Of a stretch of 64,000 bases of DNA, positions 7,617-18,600 are shown piece after piece. The translations under genes and the position numbers were made by a program. The notes beneath the pieces were generated by a model. It was given only the letters and a program-made list of their open reading frames with translations. It was not told where the DNA came from and made no database searches. How positions within the stretch are numbered: the stretch's first letter is position 1; every line of letters starts with the position of its first letter. Origin of the DNA: DASRWT01 sp963748485 (lineage in GTDB: Bacteria > Methylomirabilota > Methylomirabilia > Rokubacteriales > CSP1-6); NCBI GenBank assembly GCA_963748485.1, contig CAVVJF010000019.1:496001-560000 (forward strand), given 5' to 3'.

Positions 7617-8798
7617 ATGGAGAAATTCAGAGGCGTCGACTACTACGGCATCGAGGAGCACCTCTCCGACGAGCAGCGGATGATCCGGGACACTGTGCGC
7701 GACTGGGTCGAGTCGCGCTTCCTGCCCATCGTCACCGAGCATCATCGCGACGAAACGTTTCCCGTCGAGCTGGCGAGCGAGCTGGGCGAGATGGGCGTGT
7801 TCGGCGCCACCCTCAAGGGCTACGGCTGCCTCGGCCTCGACCAGATCGCCTACGGGCTCATCATGCAGGAGCTGGAGCGCGGCGACTCGGGCCTCCGGTC
7901 CTTCGCCTCCGTGCAGAGCGGCCTCGTGATGTATCCGATCTACTCCTACGGCTCGGACACGCAGAAGGACCGGTGGCTGCCACGGCTGCAGTCCGGCGAA
8001 ATCATGGGCTGCTTCGGCCTCACCGAGCCCGATCACGGCTCGGACCCCGGCGCGATGAAGACGCGCGCGGTGAAGAAGGGCAACGAGTACGTCCTCAACG
8101 GCACCAAGCTCTGGATCACGAACGGCTCGGTGGCCGAGGTGGCGGTGGTGTGGGCCAAGGGCGACGACGGCGAGATCGGCGGCTACCTCGTGGAGCGGGG
8201 GACGCCCGGCTTCGGCACCCTCGACATCCACGGGAAGTTCTCGATGCGCGCGTCGATCACCTCGGAGCTGTCCTTTCAGGATTGCCGCATTCCCCTCGAG
8301 AACAAGCTGCCGGGCGTGAAGGGGCTCAAGGGGCCGCTGTCGTGCCTCTCCCAGGCCCGCTACGGCATCGCGTGGGGTGCCATCGGCGCCGCCATGGGCT
8401 GCTACGACTGGGCGCTGCAGTACGCGCAGCAGCGCATCCAGTTCGGCAAGCCGATCGGCTCCTTCCAGCTCGTGCAGCAGAAGCTGGTGTGGATGGTCAA
8501 CGAGATCACCAAGGCCCAGCTGCTGTGCCTGCAGCTGGGGCGGCTCAAGGACGCGGGCCGCGTACGGCCCCAGCAGATCTCGCTCGCCAAGATGAACAAC
8601 GTCCAGATGGCGCTCGACACCGCGCGGATGGCCCGCGACATCCTGGGCGCCGCTGGCATCGTGGACGAGCATCCCATCATGCGCCACATGATGAATCTGG
8701 AGACGGTCAATACCTACGAGGGGACGCACGACATCCACGTGCTCATCGTGGGGCGCGACGTCACCGGCCTCGACGCCTTCGGCATCAGCGCCGGCTGA
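7617..8798 (+). CDS. gcdH: acyl-CoA dehydrogenase, glutaryl-CoA dehydrogenase type
   Basis: 393 residues of the FAD-linked acyl-CoA dehydrogenase family. Landmarks are CFGLTEPDHGSDP, KLWITNGS, the FAD region QFGKPIGSFQLVQ, and a C-terminus with NTYEGTHDIH followed by LIVGRDVTGLDAF. The TYEGTHDIH form, with Glu as catalytic base, and the overall length match glutaryl-CoA dehydrogenases, which oxidise and decarboxylate glutaryl-CoA to crotonyl-CoA in lysine and tryptophan breakdown. Other medium-chain substrates cannot be excluded. A good ribosome site (GGAAGGACGAGG) precedes the ATG. No electron-transfer flavoprotein genes are next to it. Confidence 0.88.
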   Translation: MEKFRGVDYYGIEEHLSDEQRMIRDTVRDWVESRFLPIVTEHHRDETFPVELASELGEMGVFGATLKGYGCLGLDQIAYGLIMQELERGDSGLRSFASVQSGLVMYPIYSYGSDTQKDRWLPRLQSGEIMGCFGLTEPDHGSDPGAMKTRAVKKGNEYVLNGTKLWITNGSVAEVAVVWAKGDDGEIGGYLVERGTPGFGTLDIHGKFSMRASITSELSFQDCRIPLENKLPGVKGLKGPLSCLSQARYGIAWGAIGAAMGCYDWALQYAQQRIQFGKPIGSFQLVQQKLVWMVNEITKAQLLCLQLGRLKDAGRVRPQQISLAKMNNVQMALDTARMARDILGAAGIVDEHPIMRHMMNLETVNTYEGTHDIHVLIVGRDVTGLDAFGISAG

Positions 8799-8807
8799 CC
8801 TTTTTCA

Positions 8808-9191
8808 TTAGCCGGGTTCGACGTAGAGCTCGATCTCGTTCCCGTCGGGATCGCGCACGCAGAAACAGGGCCGCGCGCCCGCCATCTCGCCGAACGGCGC
8901 GAGCCCCACCGCCTCCACCGCCGCCCGCGCGGCGGCCAGCTCGTCCGCGGTGGTGCCGATGCGGAATGCGATGTGATAGAGCCCGGGGGCGCCCTTGGGC
9001 ACGCGAGGCCCGTCGGCGCGCGCGCGCTCCAGAGACACGTCGTGGTGGTGGCGGCCCGCGGAGAGAAAGGCGATGCGGCCATCCTTGCCCCGTCCCGTCT
9101 CGGCGAGCCCGAGAATGTCACGGTAGAAGTGGAGGGACGCCTCGAGGTCGCGAACGAACAGTGACACATGTCCGAGCTCGCTGACCTTCAC
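8808..9191 (-). CDS. VOC (glyoxalase/dioxygenase fold) protein
   Basis: About 127 residues forming one vicinal-oxygen-chelate module pair. Metal-ligand positions are visible: His in LGHVSLFVRD at the N-terminus, His in GLYHIAFRI, and Glu in GNEIELYVEP at the C-terminus. Family members include glyoxalase I, fosfomycin resistance proteins and extradiol dioxygenases; the substrate is unknown. I chose the GTG at 9191 because the fold begins there (KVSELGH). An ATG at 9218 is in frame but would overlap the divergent MFS start. The close divergence suggests a shared promoter region of only about 25 bases. Confidence 0.75.
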   Translation of the reverse strand: MKVSELGHVSLFVRDLEASLHFYRDILGLAETGRGKDGRIAFLSAGRHHHDVSLERARADGPRVPKGAPGLYHIAFRIGTTADELAAARAAVEAVGLAPFGEMAGARPCFCVRDPDGNEIELYVEPG

Positions 9192-9216
9192 GGCGCGCGT
9201 AGTGTAGCATAGGCGC

Positions 9217-10431
9217 ATGACCCCGCCCGACTCCGCCGCGGTCGCGCTTCCGTCTGTCGTCGCGGCGCCCGTCGAGCGCGTGAAGCCGGACATGCGACTG
9301 CTCGGGCTCCTCGCCCTCGGGCACATGGTGATCGACATCAACCAGGGCTCGCTCGCGGTGATCCTGCCGTTCATCAAGGACGCCCTCCGGCTCAGCTACA
9401 CCGCCACCGGCTTCATCGTGCTCATGGCGAACATCACATCGTCCATCATCCAGCCGTTGTTCGGCTATCTCGCGGATCGGACGGCGCGCCGCTGGCTGCT
9501 CCCGCTCTCCGTGTTCCTCTCCTCGCTGGGGCTGGCCTTCACCGGTCTCGCGCCCTCGTACGAGGTGGTGCTGGCGCTGGTGATGATCACCGGCTTTGGC
9601 GTCGCTGCGTATCACCCCGAGGGCTACCGGACGGCGACGGCGGTGGCGGGGGATCGCAAGGCGACCGGCGTGTCGATCTTCTCGACCGGCGGCAACATCG
9701 GCATCGCGCTGGGCCCGCCCCTCGTCACCGCGCTGCTCGCCGCCTTCGGGATGCCGGGCAGCCTCGGCATGCTGGTGCCGGGCGTGCTCGTCGGCGGCCT
9801 CCTCCTCGCGGTACTCCCGATGCTCTCGGCACCCGCGCCAGCCGCCGCGCGCGCCCAGGCGACCCGAGAGCACGCCGAGACCATGGTGGGGGCGATGGGC
9901 CTCCTCATCCTCGTGGTGGCGATCCGATCCTGGACGCAGCTCGGGTTCACCACCTTCCTGCCGTTCTACTGGAGGGAGGTGCTCCACGGCGATCCGAGGG
10001 TCGTGGGCACCCTGCTCGCGGTGTTCCTCGGCTCGGGCGTGGTGGGCACGCTGGTGGCGGGCCCCATCGCCGATCGGGTCGGGGTGCGCCGCTACGTGGT
10101 GAGCGTCTTCCTCCTTGCGGTGCCGCTGGGGGTGGCCTTCCTCTTCGCCACGGGCGTATTCGTCTTCGTACTCCTCGCCGTCCTGGGCTTCGTGCTCGTC
10201 TCGACGTTCACCGTGTCCGTCGTCCTCGGCCAGGCGTACTTGCCCAGGAACCCCGGCATGGCCTCCGGCCTCATCGTGGGCTTCGCCATCGGCGCGGGCG
10301 GCGTCGGCGCGAGTGCGCTCGGGTGGGTGGCCGACCACTGGGGCCTCACGCGGGCGCTGTGGATCTCCGCGCTGATGCCTCTCGCGGGCTTCCTCGTCGC
10401 CCTCGCGCTGCCCGAGCCCAAGCGCCGGTAG
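9217..10431 (+). CDS. MFS transporter, fosmidomycin-resistance (Fsr) type
   Basis: 404 residues with about 12 predicted membrane helices. The first helix region (GHMVIDINQGSLAVILPF) and FGYLADRTARRWLLP loop resemble the Fsr subgroup of the major facilitator superfamily, which exports fosmidomycin and related small molecules. AYHPEGYRTATAVAGD before helix 5 and the central NIGIALGPP are also typical. No Shine-Dalgarno is visible; TAGCAT ends six bases before the ATG, which would fit a leaderless message. Three bases separate its stop from trmI. Confidence 0.85.
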   Translation: MTPPDSAAVALPSVVAAPVERVKPDMRLLGLLALGHMVIDINQGSLAVILPFIKDALRLSYTATGFIVLMANITSSIIQPLFGYLADRTARRWLLPLSVFLSSLGLAFTGLAPSYEVVLALVMITGFGVAAYHPEGYRTATAVAGDRKATGVSIFSTGGNIGIALGPPLVTALLAAFGMPGSLGMLVPGVLVGGLLLAVLPMLSAPAPAAARAQATREHAETMVGAMGLLILVVAIRSWTQLGFTTFLPFYWREVLHGDPRVVGTLLAVFLGSGVVGTLVAGPIADRVGVRRYVVSVFLLAVPLGVAFLFATGVFVFVLLAVLGFVLVSTFTVSVVLGQAYLPRNPGMASGLIVGFAIGAGGVGASALGWVADHWGLTRALWISALMPLAGFLVALALPEPKRR

Positions 10432-10434
10432 GCC

Positions 10435-11266
10435 GTGACGCTCGATCTGCTCCAGGACGGCGAGCAGGTGCTGCTGATCGACCAGCGTGGCCGGCGCCAC
10501 CTCGTCATGCTGCGGAAGGGTGAGACCTTTCACTCCGACCGCGGCTGGGTGCCGCACGACGCCATGATCGGCCACGCCGACGGCTCCTGGGTGCGCACCT
10601 CCAAGGGCACGCGCTATGTCGTCCTCCGTCCTACCCTCGCCGAGTACGTGCTGGACATGCCGCGCGGGGCCCAGGTGATCTACCCCAAGGACCTCGCCAT
10701 GGTGATGTTCTGGGCCGACATCTACCCGGGCGCCCGCGTGCTCGAGGCGGGCATGGGGTCGGGCGCCCTGACCCTCGCGCTGCTGCGCTCCGTGGGGCCC
10801 GAGGGCCGGGTGATCAGCTACGAGCAGCGCGAGGATTTCGCGCGCCGGGCGCTCGCCAACATCCACCTACGCATGGGAGAGGTCACCAATCTCGCGGTGC
10901 GCCTCCGGCCCGTCGAGGAAGGCCTGAGCGAGGAGGAGCCGGTGGATCGCGCGGTGTTCGACCTGCCCGAGCCGTGGCGGCTCGTCGAGCCGGTCGCGAG
11001 TGTGCTGCGCTCGGGCGGCATCTTCCTCTCCTATGTCCCCACCATCATCCAGTCGCATCAGCTGACGGAGGCCCTCCGTCGGCATCCCGGTTACACCCTG
11101 GTCGAGACGTTCGAGACGCTCTTCCGCCCGTGGAACATCGACGAGCACGTCGGTGCGTCCGTTCCACCGAATGGTCGCGCACACCGGCTTCATCACGGTG
11201 GCGCGGCGCGTGGTGCCCGAGGACTCGCCCTTCCAGCCCCGCATGGCGACGCGGGAGGTGCAATGA
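10435..11266 (+). CDS. trmI: tRNA (adenine-N1-)-methyltransferase TrmI, frameshifted near the 3' end
   Basis: The enzyme uses SAM to methylate A58 in the tRNA T-loop. It has the family N-terminal beta domain (LIDQRGRRHLVML, KGTRYVVLRPT), a Rossmann SAM site (VLEAGMGSGALTLALL) and the catalytic region FDLPEPW. The frame opened by GTG at 10435 is lost near base 11147: after WNIDEHV it becomes nonsense, while the next frame continues VRPFHRMVAHTGFITVARR and ends at TGA 11264-11266. The shift is +1, as if one extra base sits in GAGCACGTCGG. With it removed, the protein would be about 277 residues, normal for the family. Confidence 0.85.
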
Positions 11267-11267
11267 G

Positions 11268-12657
11268 ATGCTCGAGCGCTACTTCTCCCTGACCGCGCAG
11301 GGCACCACGGTCGGACGGGAGGCGCGGGCGGGGCTCACCACGTTCATGGTGATGGCCTACATCATCTTCGTGAACCCCGCGATCCTGTCCTTCGCGGGGG
11401 TCCCCGGGCTGGAGGGGAAGGGCGCGCCGTTCCCGGCCGACTCAGGCGGCGACCTGCCTCGTGGCGGGGGTGATGACCATCGTCATGGGGCTCGTCACCA
11501 ACTACCCGCTCGCGGTGGCGTCCGGCATGGGGCTCAACGCCGTCGTCGCCTTTCAGCTCATCGCCGGGCTCAAGCTGCCGTGGGACGTGGCGATGGGCGC
11601 GATCTTCCTCGAGGGGCTCGTCATCACCGTTCTGGTGCTCACGGGCTTCCGCGAGGCGATCATGAACGCCATCCCGCTCGCACTCAAGCAGGCCATCAGC
11701 GTGGGCATCGGGCTCTTCATCCTCTTCATCGGCCTGGTGTCGGCGGGCATCGTCAAGCCGGGCCCGCCGGGGGTGCCGGTCACCCTGGGCGACCTGACGG
11801 CGGCGCCGGTGGCGGTGGCCATCGTGGGGCTGCTCCTCACGCTGTGGCTGCAGGCGCGGGGGAATGCGGGCGCGCTCCTCATCGGCATCCTGCTCACCAC
11901 CGCGCTCGCGGTGGCGGTGAACGCCCTCACCGGCGGGCCGCGCCTTTCCGCTGCCGGGGCAGGCGATGATCCCGCGCGCCCTCTTCGCGCTGCCCGGACT
12001 TCTCCGGCCTGGGCGCGGGCGTCAACGTGGAGCTCTTCGTTCGCCTGGGGGCCGTCACCGCGATCGTGACGATCTTTTCCATCATGCTCTCGGACTTCTT
12101 CGACACGATGGGCACGGTGATCGGCGTCGGCGGCGAGGCCGGGCTGGCTGGATCGCGAGGGCCGCCTGCCCCGATTGAACCGGGTGCTCCTCGTGGACTC
12201 GCTTGCCGCGATGGCGGGGGGCGCCGCGGGCGCGTCCTCGGCGACCACCTACATCGAATCCGCGGCGGGGGTGTCCGCGGGCGCGCGGACCGGGCTCGCG
12301 TCGGTGTTCACCGGCCTCTGCTTCCTCCTCGCGCTCTTCTTCTCGCCGCTCGCCGCGGTGGTGCCGGCGCAGGCCACCGCGCCCGCGCTGCTCATTGTCG
12401 GCTACCTGATGATGGCCATCGTGCGGGAGATCCGCTTCACGGACATCGAGGACGGCTTCCCCGCCCTGCTCACGCTTACCGTGATGCCGTTCACCTACTC
12501 CATCACCAACGGGATCGGCGCCGGCTTCATCGCCTACTGCTTCATCAAGCTCGTGCGGGGCAAGGGACCCGCCGTGCATCCCATGATGTGGACGGCCGCC
12601 GTCGCCTTCGTGCTGTACTTCGCGCTGCCCGGCCTGCGGGGGCGATTCGGGTTCTGA
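11268..12657 (+). pseudogene. purine (guanine/hypoxanthine, AzgA-type) permease with four frameshifts
   Basis: The protein starts MLERYFSLTAQGTT, the usual opening of AzgA/PbuG purine permeases. Conserved blocks appear in order but in changing frames: FMVMAYIIFVNPAIL (to about 11440), AGVMTIVMGLVTNYPLA (to about 11945), LPGQAMIPRALFALP (to about 11994), then LSDFFDTMGTVIGVG (to about 12147), and finally NRVLLVDSLAAMAGG to the stop. All four shifts are +1, equivalent to one extra base each, and none lies in a long homopolymer. Without them it would be a normal permease of about 460 residues. Either the gene is decaying or the assembly retains insertion errors. Confidence 0.8.
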
Positions 12658-12724
12658 GAGGCGCGCGGCGGTGCTCCCGTCTGGCGATAGTGATAGCGCT
12701 AGCAACTTCGGGGAGGTTTCAGTC

Positions 12725-14638
12725 TTGATCAGCACCATGCGGGAGTATTTCAGAGGGCTGAAGTTCGTCCTCCTGATCGTCATCGTCGCCTTCATCGCCA
12801 CCTCCGTCGTCTACTTCGGCTCCGACGCCGTCGGCCGGCGCGGGCCGAGCGACGGCGCCGTGGCCTCCGTGAACGGCGAGGAGATCCCCATCGAGCGCTT
12901 CCGGCGCTCCTACCAGAGCTACGTGGAGTTCTACCGGCAGATCTACAAGGATCGCCTGACCACGGAGATGGCGGAGCGGCTGGGCATCGCGCAGCAGGTG
13001 ATCAATGACCTCGTCCAGGAGTCGCTGATCGTCCAGCAGGCGGGCCGCGAGGGCGTGACCGTCACCGACGACGAGGTGCGCGCCCGCATCCAGCAGGTGC
13101 GCGCCTTCCACGACCAGGGCCGCTTCTCGCGCGAGCGCTATCTCGCGGTTCTGCGCCAGGTGCGCATCGACCCCGCCGAGTTCGAGGTCGATCAGCGCCG
13201 CGAGATGGTGCGGCGGAAGATGGAAGGGCTGGTCAAGGAGGGCGTCAAGCTGTCGCCCGACGAGATCCAGCAGGCCTACGCGTTCCGCAAGGACCGCGTG
13301 CGGGCGGCGTGGGCCAGCGTCGAGACCGCGCCCCTCATGGCCGGGGTCACGGTGGGGGACGGCGATCTCGAGCCCTATGTGAAGTCGCACCAGGCGCAGC
13401 TGACGCGCCCGGAGCGCCGCAAGATCCAGTACGTCCTGGTCAGCCCCAAGGGCTTCGCCGAGCCCGTGCCGGACGCCGCCGCCGAGGCCTACTACACCGA
13501 GCACCCCGCCGAGTTCGAGAAGCCGCGCCGGCTCCGCGCGTCGCACGTCCTCGTGCGCGTGCCCCCGGTGGGCGGCAGCGACGCGGAGAACGCGTCGAAA
13601 GCCAAGGTCGAGGGCGTGATTAAGCGCGCGCAGGCGGGGGAGGACTTCGCCAAGCTCGCGCGCGACGCGTCGGAGGACACCGCGACCGCGTCGCAGGGCG
13701 GCGACCTCGGCTTCGTGGGCCCGGGCGAGATGGTTCCGCAGTTCGAGCAGGCGGTGTTCGCCCTCAAGAAAGGCGAGATCTCGCCCGCGCCGGTGCGCAC
13801 GCCCTTCGGCTACCACGCCATCAAGGTTGTGGACGTGCAGGAGGGCGGACGCCCGCCCTACCGGGAGGTCGCGGCGAAGATCAAGGACAAGCTCCTCGCC
13901 GAGCGCAGCGATCGCGCCGCCGCCGCCAAGGCCGATCAGATCCGCGGCCCGCTCCAGGCCGCGAAGGACTTCGACGCGGAGGCGAAGGGGCTGGGGTTGC
14001 CGGCACGCGCCGCGACGCTGGCGCGCGGCGACGGGCTCGAGGGGATCGGCCGCGACGCCGCGCTGGAAGAGGCGGTGTTCGGCCTCGCCAGCGGCGGGGT
14101 ATCGACCCCGCTCAAGACCGCCGGCGGCTACGCCGTCGTCAAGGTCGCCGAGATCCTTCCCGCCGGAGTCCCGCCGCTGGCGCAGATCCGCAACGACGTG
14201 ATCGAGGCCATCAAGCGCGAGCGCGCGGCGACCCTGGCGCTGGAGAAGGCCAAGGGGCTGGCGGCGACGGCCACGCGCGAGGGGGACCTCGTGACGGCGG
14301 CGCGGAAGGACGGCGTCAGCGCCGGCGACACCGGCTTTTTCTCCCGGACCGAGACGCCCAAGGAGCGCCCGGCGCTGCCGGGCGGAGTGCTGGTTGCGGC
14401 GCTCCAGACCCCGGTCGGCCAGGTGGCGGAGCCGGTGAGCACCCCCGGCGCGGTGTACGTGGTCAAGGTGCTCGACCGGCAGCCGGCGGATCCCAAGGGC
14501 TTGGAGACCGAGCGCGACGAGCTGACCAAGCAGGTGCTCGAGCAGAAACGCGCGCAGGCCTGGGAGTCGTGGATCCAGGGGCTGCGGCAGTCGGCCGCCA
14601 TCGAGATGAGCCCCCAGGGGCCGGGAGCGGCGCGGTAG
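12725..14638 (+). CDS. ppiD: PpiD/SurA-like membrane-anchored peptidyl-prolyl isomerase
   Basis: 637 residues: a short cytoplasmic start, one membrane helix (VLLIVIVAFIATSVVYF), a SurA_N-like helical chaperone region with INDLVQESLIVQQAGREG, and a parvulin domain around residues 270-370 (RASHVLVRVPP, QGGDLGFVGPGEMVPQF, TPFGYHAIKV). A second degenerate rotamase-like module follows. PpiD helps fold proteins emerging into the periplasm. GGGGAGG at 12710-12716 sits 8 bases before TTG at 12725, so I prefer TTG over the ATG at 12737. The stop overlaps the next start (TAGTG). Confidence 0.85.
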   Translation: MISTMREYFRGLKFVLLIVIVAFIATSVVYFGSDAVGRRGPSDGAVASVNGEEIPIERFRRSYQSYVEFYRQIYKDRLTTEMAERLGIAQQVINDLVQESLIVQQAGREGVTVTDDEVRARIQQVRAFHDQGRFSRERYLAVLRQVRIDPAEFEVDQRREMVRRKMEGLVKEGVKLSPDEIQQAYAFRKDRVRAAWASVETAPLMAGVTVGDGDLEPYVKSHQAQLTRPERRKIQYVLVSPKGFAEPVPDAAAEAYYTEHPAEFEKPRRLRASHVLVRVPPVGGSDAENASKAKVEGVIKRAQAGEDFAKLARDASEDTATASQGGDLGFVGPGEMVPQFEQAVFALKKGEISPAPVRTPFGYHAIKVVDVQEGGRPPYREVAAKIKDKLLAERSDRAAAAKADQIRGPLQAAKDFDAEAKGLGLPARAATLARGDGLEGIGRDAALEEAVFGLASGGVSTPLKTAGGYAVVKVAEILPAGVPPLAQIRNDVIEAIKRERAATLALEKAKGLAATATREGDLVTAARKDGVSAGDTGFFSRTETPKERPALPGGVLVAALQTPVGQVAEPVSTPGAVYVVKVLDRQPADPKGLETERDELTKQVLEQKRAQAWESWIQGLRQSAAIEMSPQGPGAAR

Positions 14639-15192
14639 TGGCGGACACGCCGGCTCTCGTCGTCATCGACGCGCAGCAGGAGTACTTCGCCCCCATCGGC
14701 AAGGTCGTGCTGCCGGGCGGTCCCGCCGCGGTAGCGCGCATCGCGCGCACGCTCGAGTGGGCGCGCCGCCGCGGCGTGCTCGTGGTGCACGTCGTGCACG
14801 AGAGCCGCAAGCCCGACGCGCGCACCTTCGTGCCCGGCTCTCCTGCGCTCGCCATCCACCCCGAGGCGGCGCCGCGCGACGGGGAGCCCGTCATCCGTAA
14901 GCATCTCCCGGGCTCGTTCACCAATACCGGGCTCGAGGCGCTGCTGCGCGAGCGCGGGGTGAGCCGCGTGATCGTCTCCGGATTCATGACGCAGATGTGC
15001 TGCGACACCACCGCGCGGGAGGCCGCGCATCGCGGCTTCGCGGTGACGATGCTCTCCGATGCCACCGCGGCGATGGACGTGAAGGGCCCGGACGGGGTCG
15101 TCATCCCCCACGATGTCGTCCATCGCACCCACCTGGGCAGCCTGAACGGATTCCTCGCCGAGGTGCGGAGCAGCGCGGACCTCATCGGCTGA
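14638..15192 (+). CDS. isochorismatase-like cysteine hydrolase
   Basis: 184 residues of the isochorismatase superfamily. The triad is visible: Asp in LVVIDAQQEYF near the N-terminus, Lys in IRKHLPGSF, and Cys in SGFMTQMCCDTTAREA. Members hydrolyse isochorismate, nicotinamide, N-carbamoyl amines or other amides; the substrate cannot be read from sequence. The GTG start at 14638 overlaps the ppiD stop by one base, which indicates translational coupling although the functions look unrelated. Confidence 0.8.
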   Translation: MADTPALVVIDAQQEYFAPIGKVVLPGGPAAVARIARTLEWARRRGVLVVHVVHESRKPDARTFVPGSPALAIHPEAAPRDGEPVIRKHLPGSFTNTGLEALLRERGVSRVIVSGFMTQMCCDTTAREAAHRGFAVTMLSDATAAMDVKGPDGVVIPHDVVHRTHLGSLNGFLAEVRSSADLIG

Positions 15193-15216
15193 GGTCGCCC
15201 GCGCGGCCATGCTGCC

Positions 15217-15663
15217 GTGATCGAGATCGCCCACCCTGGCCTGCCCGCGCAGGGCCGCCTCTTCGCCGGTCCATGTCCGGATCCGCCCGCCGTCGCCGCC
15301 CTCGCCACCGCCGGCATCACCACCGTCGCCTGTCTCCTCGAGCCAGTGCCGCGCGACCTCGACGCCGCCTACGCTAGCGCCGGCCTACGCCTGCTCCGCC
15401 TCCCCATCCCCGACTTCGGCGTCCCCGCCGACACAACCGCCTTCCGGGCCTTTTTGCGCGGCCTCCTCGACTGCCTCGCAGCCGGCGAATCCATCTATCT
15501 GCACTGCCAGGGCGGGATAGGGCGCACGGGCACCGCGCTGGCCTGCCTCGTCGTCCTGCTCGGCGAGTCGCCTGCCACTGCGATCGCGAAGATTCGGGAG
15601 TGCTACCGTCCCGACGCGGTAGAAACGTGCGCGCAGCGCAGGTTCGTCGAAGGTTTCCGCTAG
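15217..15663 (+). CDS. dual-specificity protein phosphatase-like protein
   Basis: 148 residues. The phosphatase signature HCxxGxxR appears as LHCQGGIGRTG, with Cys as nucleophile and Arg binding the phosphate, and an upstream acid loop candidate in PIPDFGVP. Small bacterial phosphatases of this type act on phosphotyrosine or on soluble phosphates. The GTG at 15217 opens directly into IEIAHPGLPAQGRLF. The stop shares the palindromic CTAG at 15660-15663 with the stop of the convergent RND gene. Confidence 0.8.
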   Translation: MIEIAHPGLPAQGRLFAGPCPDPPAVAALATAGITTVACLLEPVPRDLDAAYASAGLRLLRLPIPDFGVPADTTAFRAFLRGLLDCLAAGESIYLHCQGGIGRTGTALACLVVLLGESPATAIAKIRECYRPDAVETCAQRRFVEGFR

Positions 15664-18600
15664 GCCCGACGGGCGGATGGCCCCTTATCGGCGGCCGAGC
15701 GAGCGCCAAAGCGACTCCCCCACGCCAGCCGATCAGCAAGCGCTGATTTCCATCTCGGAAAGCGGATGTACGAGAAGGGTCGCAGTCCCCGCATATCGTC
15801 GAACGTCGAGTAGATGACGGGTGTCATCAGGAGCGTGACGACGAGGCACAGCGCCTGGCCGCCCACCACGACCTTGGCGAGGGAGGCGCGCGAGGCGGAG
15901 CCGTCGCCCGAGCCCAGCGCCACCGGCAGCATGCCCGCGATGATCGCGAGCGTCGTCATGAGGATGGGGCGAAGGCGGGCGCGGTCGGCCTCCATCTGCG
16001 CCTGGGTGCGGGGCATGCCCCGCTCCCGCAGCACGTTGGTGTAGTCCACCTGCAGGATGGCGTTCTTCTTCACCACGCCCATGAGCAGGAACAGGCCCAT
16101 GATCGAGTAGATGTTCAGGGTGGACCGCCAGAGCACGAGCGTCAGCAGGCCGAACGGGATGGCGATGAACATCGAGACCATGATGGTGAGCGGGTGCACG
16201 AACGATTCGAACTGCGCGGCGAGCACGATGTAGATGAACGCCAGCGAGAGCAGGAAGGCGATGAGGAAGTTCGAGAGCGCCTCCTGCAGGAGCTTGCCGC
16301 GGCCGGTGGCGAGGATGCCGTACTCGGGCGGCATCCGCTGGGCGGCCACCGCCGCGTAGGCCTCCCGGAAGGCCTCCGCGAGGGGTTTCTGGTAGAGGTT
16401 CGAGATGATGGTGATGGAGCGCTCCTGCGCGTAGCGCTCGATCTGACCCGGGCTCATCCCCGACCCGAGCGAGGTGACGTTGGAGAGCTTGACGAGCGAG
16501 CTGCCCGCGCCCGGCACCACGAGGGCGGGCAGGCCGGAGGCGTCCTTGCGATAGCCTTCCTCCAGGCGGAGGCGAATGTCGTACTGCTCCCCCAGCTCCC
16601 GGTAGAAGCCCACCTTCTCCCCGCCCACCAGCGTCCGAAGCGCCGCCGCGACCGTGTCCACGCGCACGCCGAGATCGGAGGCCTTCTGACGGTCGATCCG
16701 CACCTGCACTTCCGGCTGGCGGAGGGCCTGCGCGGTGTCCATATCCACGAAGCCGGACTTGGTTTTGAGGACGCCGATGACCTGCTGGGCGTAGCGCTCG
16801 AGCTGGACCAGCTCGGGGCCGCGCAGGATCAAGTTGAACGGGGTCTGCCGGAAGCCGCCGCCGCCGATGAGGCTGATGTTCTGCACGCTCACGCGCAAGC
16901 CCGGGAACTCTGCCATGCGCCGGCGGACGTCCTGCATCAGCTCGATCTGCCCCCGCCGCCGCTGGGAGAGGTGCTGGAGCCCCACGTAGATCGAGATGTC
17001 GGTCACGTTGGACTGGTACTGGCCGCGCACGCCGACGGTGGTGAACAGCGTGACCACCTCCGGCACCTTCCGGATCTCCTCCTCCATCGCCCGGCTGATG
17101 AGGGCGCTGCGCTCTACCGACGAGCCGGGGGAGGCCTCCGCCACCACTTCGAACTCGCTCATGTCGTCGTCCACGACGAACTCGAGCCGGGAGTTGATGA
17201 GGAGGTAGTAGCCGGCGACGAAGATGGCGATGATGACGGCGAAGCAGATCGCCCGGTGGCGCAGGCACCAGCCGAGGGCGGTCTCGTACGTCGTCTCCAG
17301 CCGGTGGTAGAACCCGGCCGCCTTGGACGCGGGCCCCGGCGATCCGCCGCCGTGCCCGCCCTCCCCGGGGCCCGCGGCGGAGATGATGCGCGCCGCGAGC
17401 ATGGGGGTGAGCGTGAAGGCCACCACCAGCGAGACCATGATCGCGAAGGTGGCGGTGAGGCCGAAGGAGTTCCAGAACTTCCCCACGAGGCCGCCCATGA
17501 AGGCGACGGGCAGGAAGATCACCACCAGCGAGACGGTGGTCGCGGTGACGGCGAGGGAGATCTCCTTCGTGCCCGTGACGGCGGCCTCGAAGGGCGGGCG
17601 TCGCTCCTCTTCCGTGTGCCGGAAGATGTTCTCCAGCACGATGATGGCATCGTCGATGACGATGCCCGTGGAGAGCGACAGCCCGAGCATGGTCAAGTTG
17701 TTGAGGGTGAAGCCCGCCATGCGCATGGCGGTGAAGGTGGCGATGATCGACACCGGGATCGCGAGCGCCGCCACGAAGGCGGGCCGGAGCTTCTTCACGG
17801 AAAGGAAGAAGACCATGGTGGCGAGGATGGACGCCCCCGTCACCTTGAGGAGAAACTCGGGGTCGCCCTGAAGGAAGGCCGCCGCCACCGCCGCCACGAT
17901 GGCGAGGAGGACCGTGCTCTCGTACCAGCGCAGCCGGCCGATGAAGGCGGCGACGATGAGGCTGGCGAGGAGCCCGCCCAGGAGCAGGTGGTCCTGCACC
18001 TCGTGGAACGAGCGCTTGATGAAGCGCGAGAGATCGCGGACGATCTGGAACTGGATGTCCTGGGGCAGGCCCTTCTGGACCTCGGCCAGCCGCGCCTTCA
18101 CGCGATCCACCACCGCCACCGTGTTGGTGCCGGACTGCTTGCGGATGAGGAGGGACACGGCGTTGGAACCGTTGAGGCGCGAGAGCGTGCGCGGCTCCTC
18201 CTCCGCGTCGGCCACGGTGGCGACGTCGCGCACGCGCACCGGGCTGCCCTTGAAGTCGGCCACGATCAGGTCGTTGAACGCCTGCACCGACTCGATGCGG
18301 CCCAGCGTGCGCAGGCCTTCCTCGTTGCCGCCCGCGGTGAGCCGCCCGCCGGGGATCTCGACGTTCTGCCGCAGCAGGGCGTCCTTCACCTGCTGGATGG
18401 ACAGGTTGAAGGCGGTGAGCTTGTCCGGGTTGACGAGGATCTGAATCTCGCGCTTGCGGTCGCCCACCAAGGTGATGGCGCCGACGTCCTTGACCGTCTC
18501 GAGCGCCCGCTTGATCCGCTTGTCCGCGATCTCGGTGATCTCGCGCGGGGAGCGCTGGCCCGACACCACCAGCGCGAGGATGGGGGCGGAGTCGGGGTCC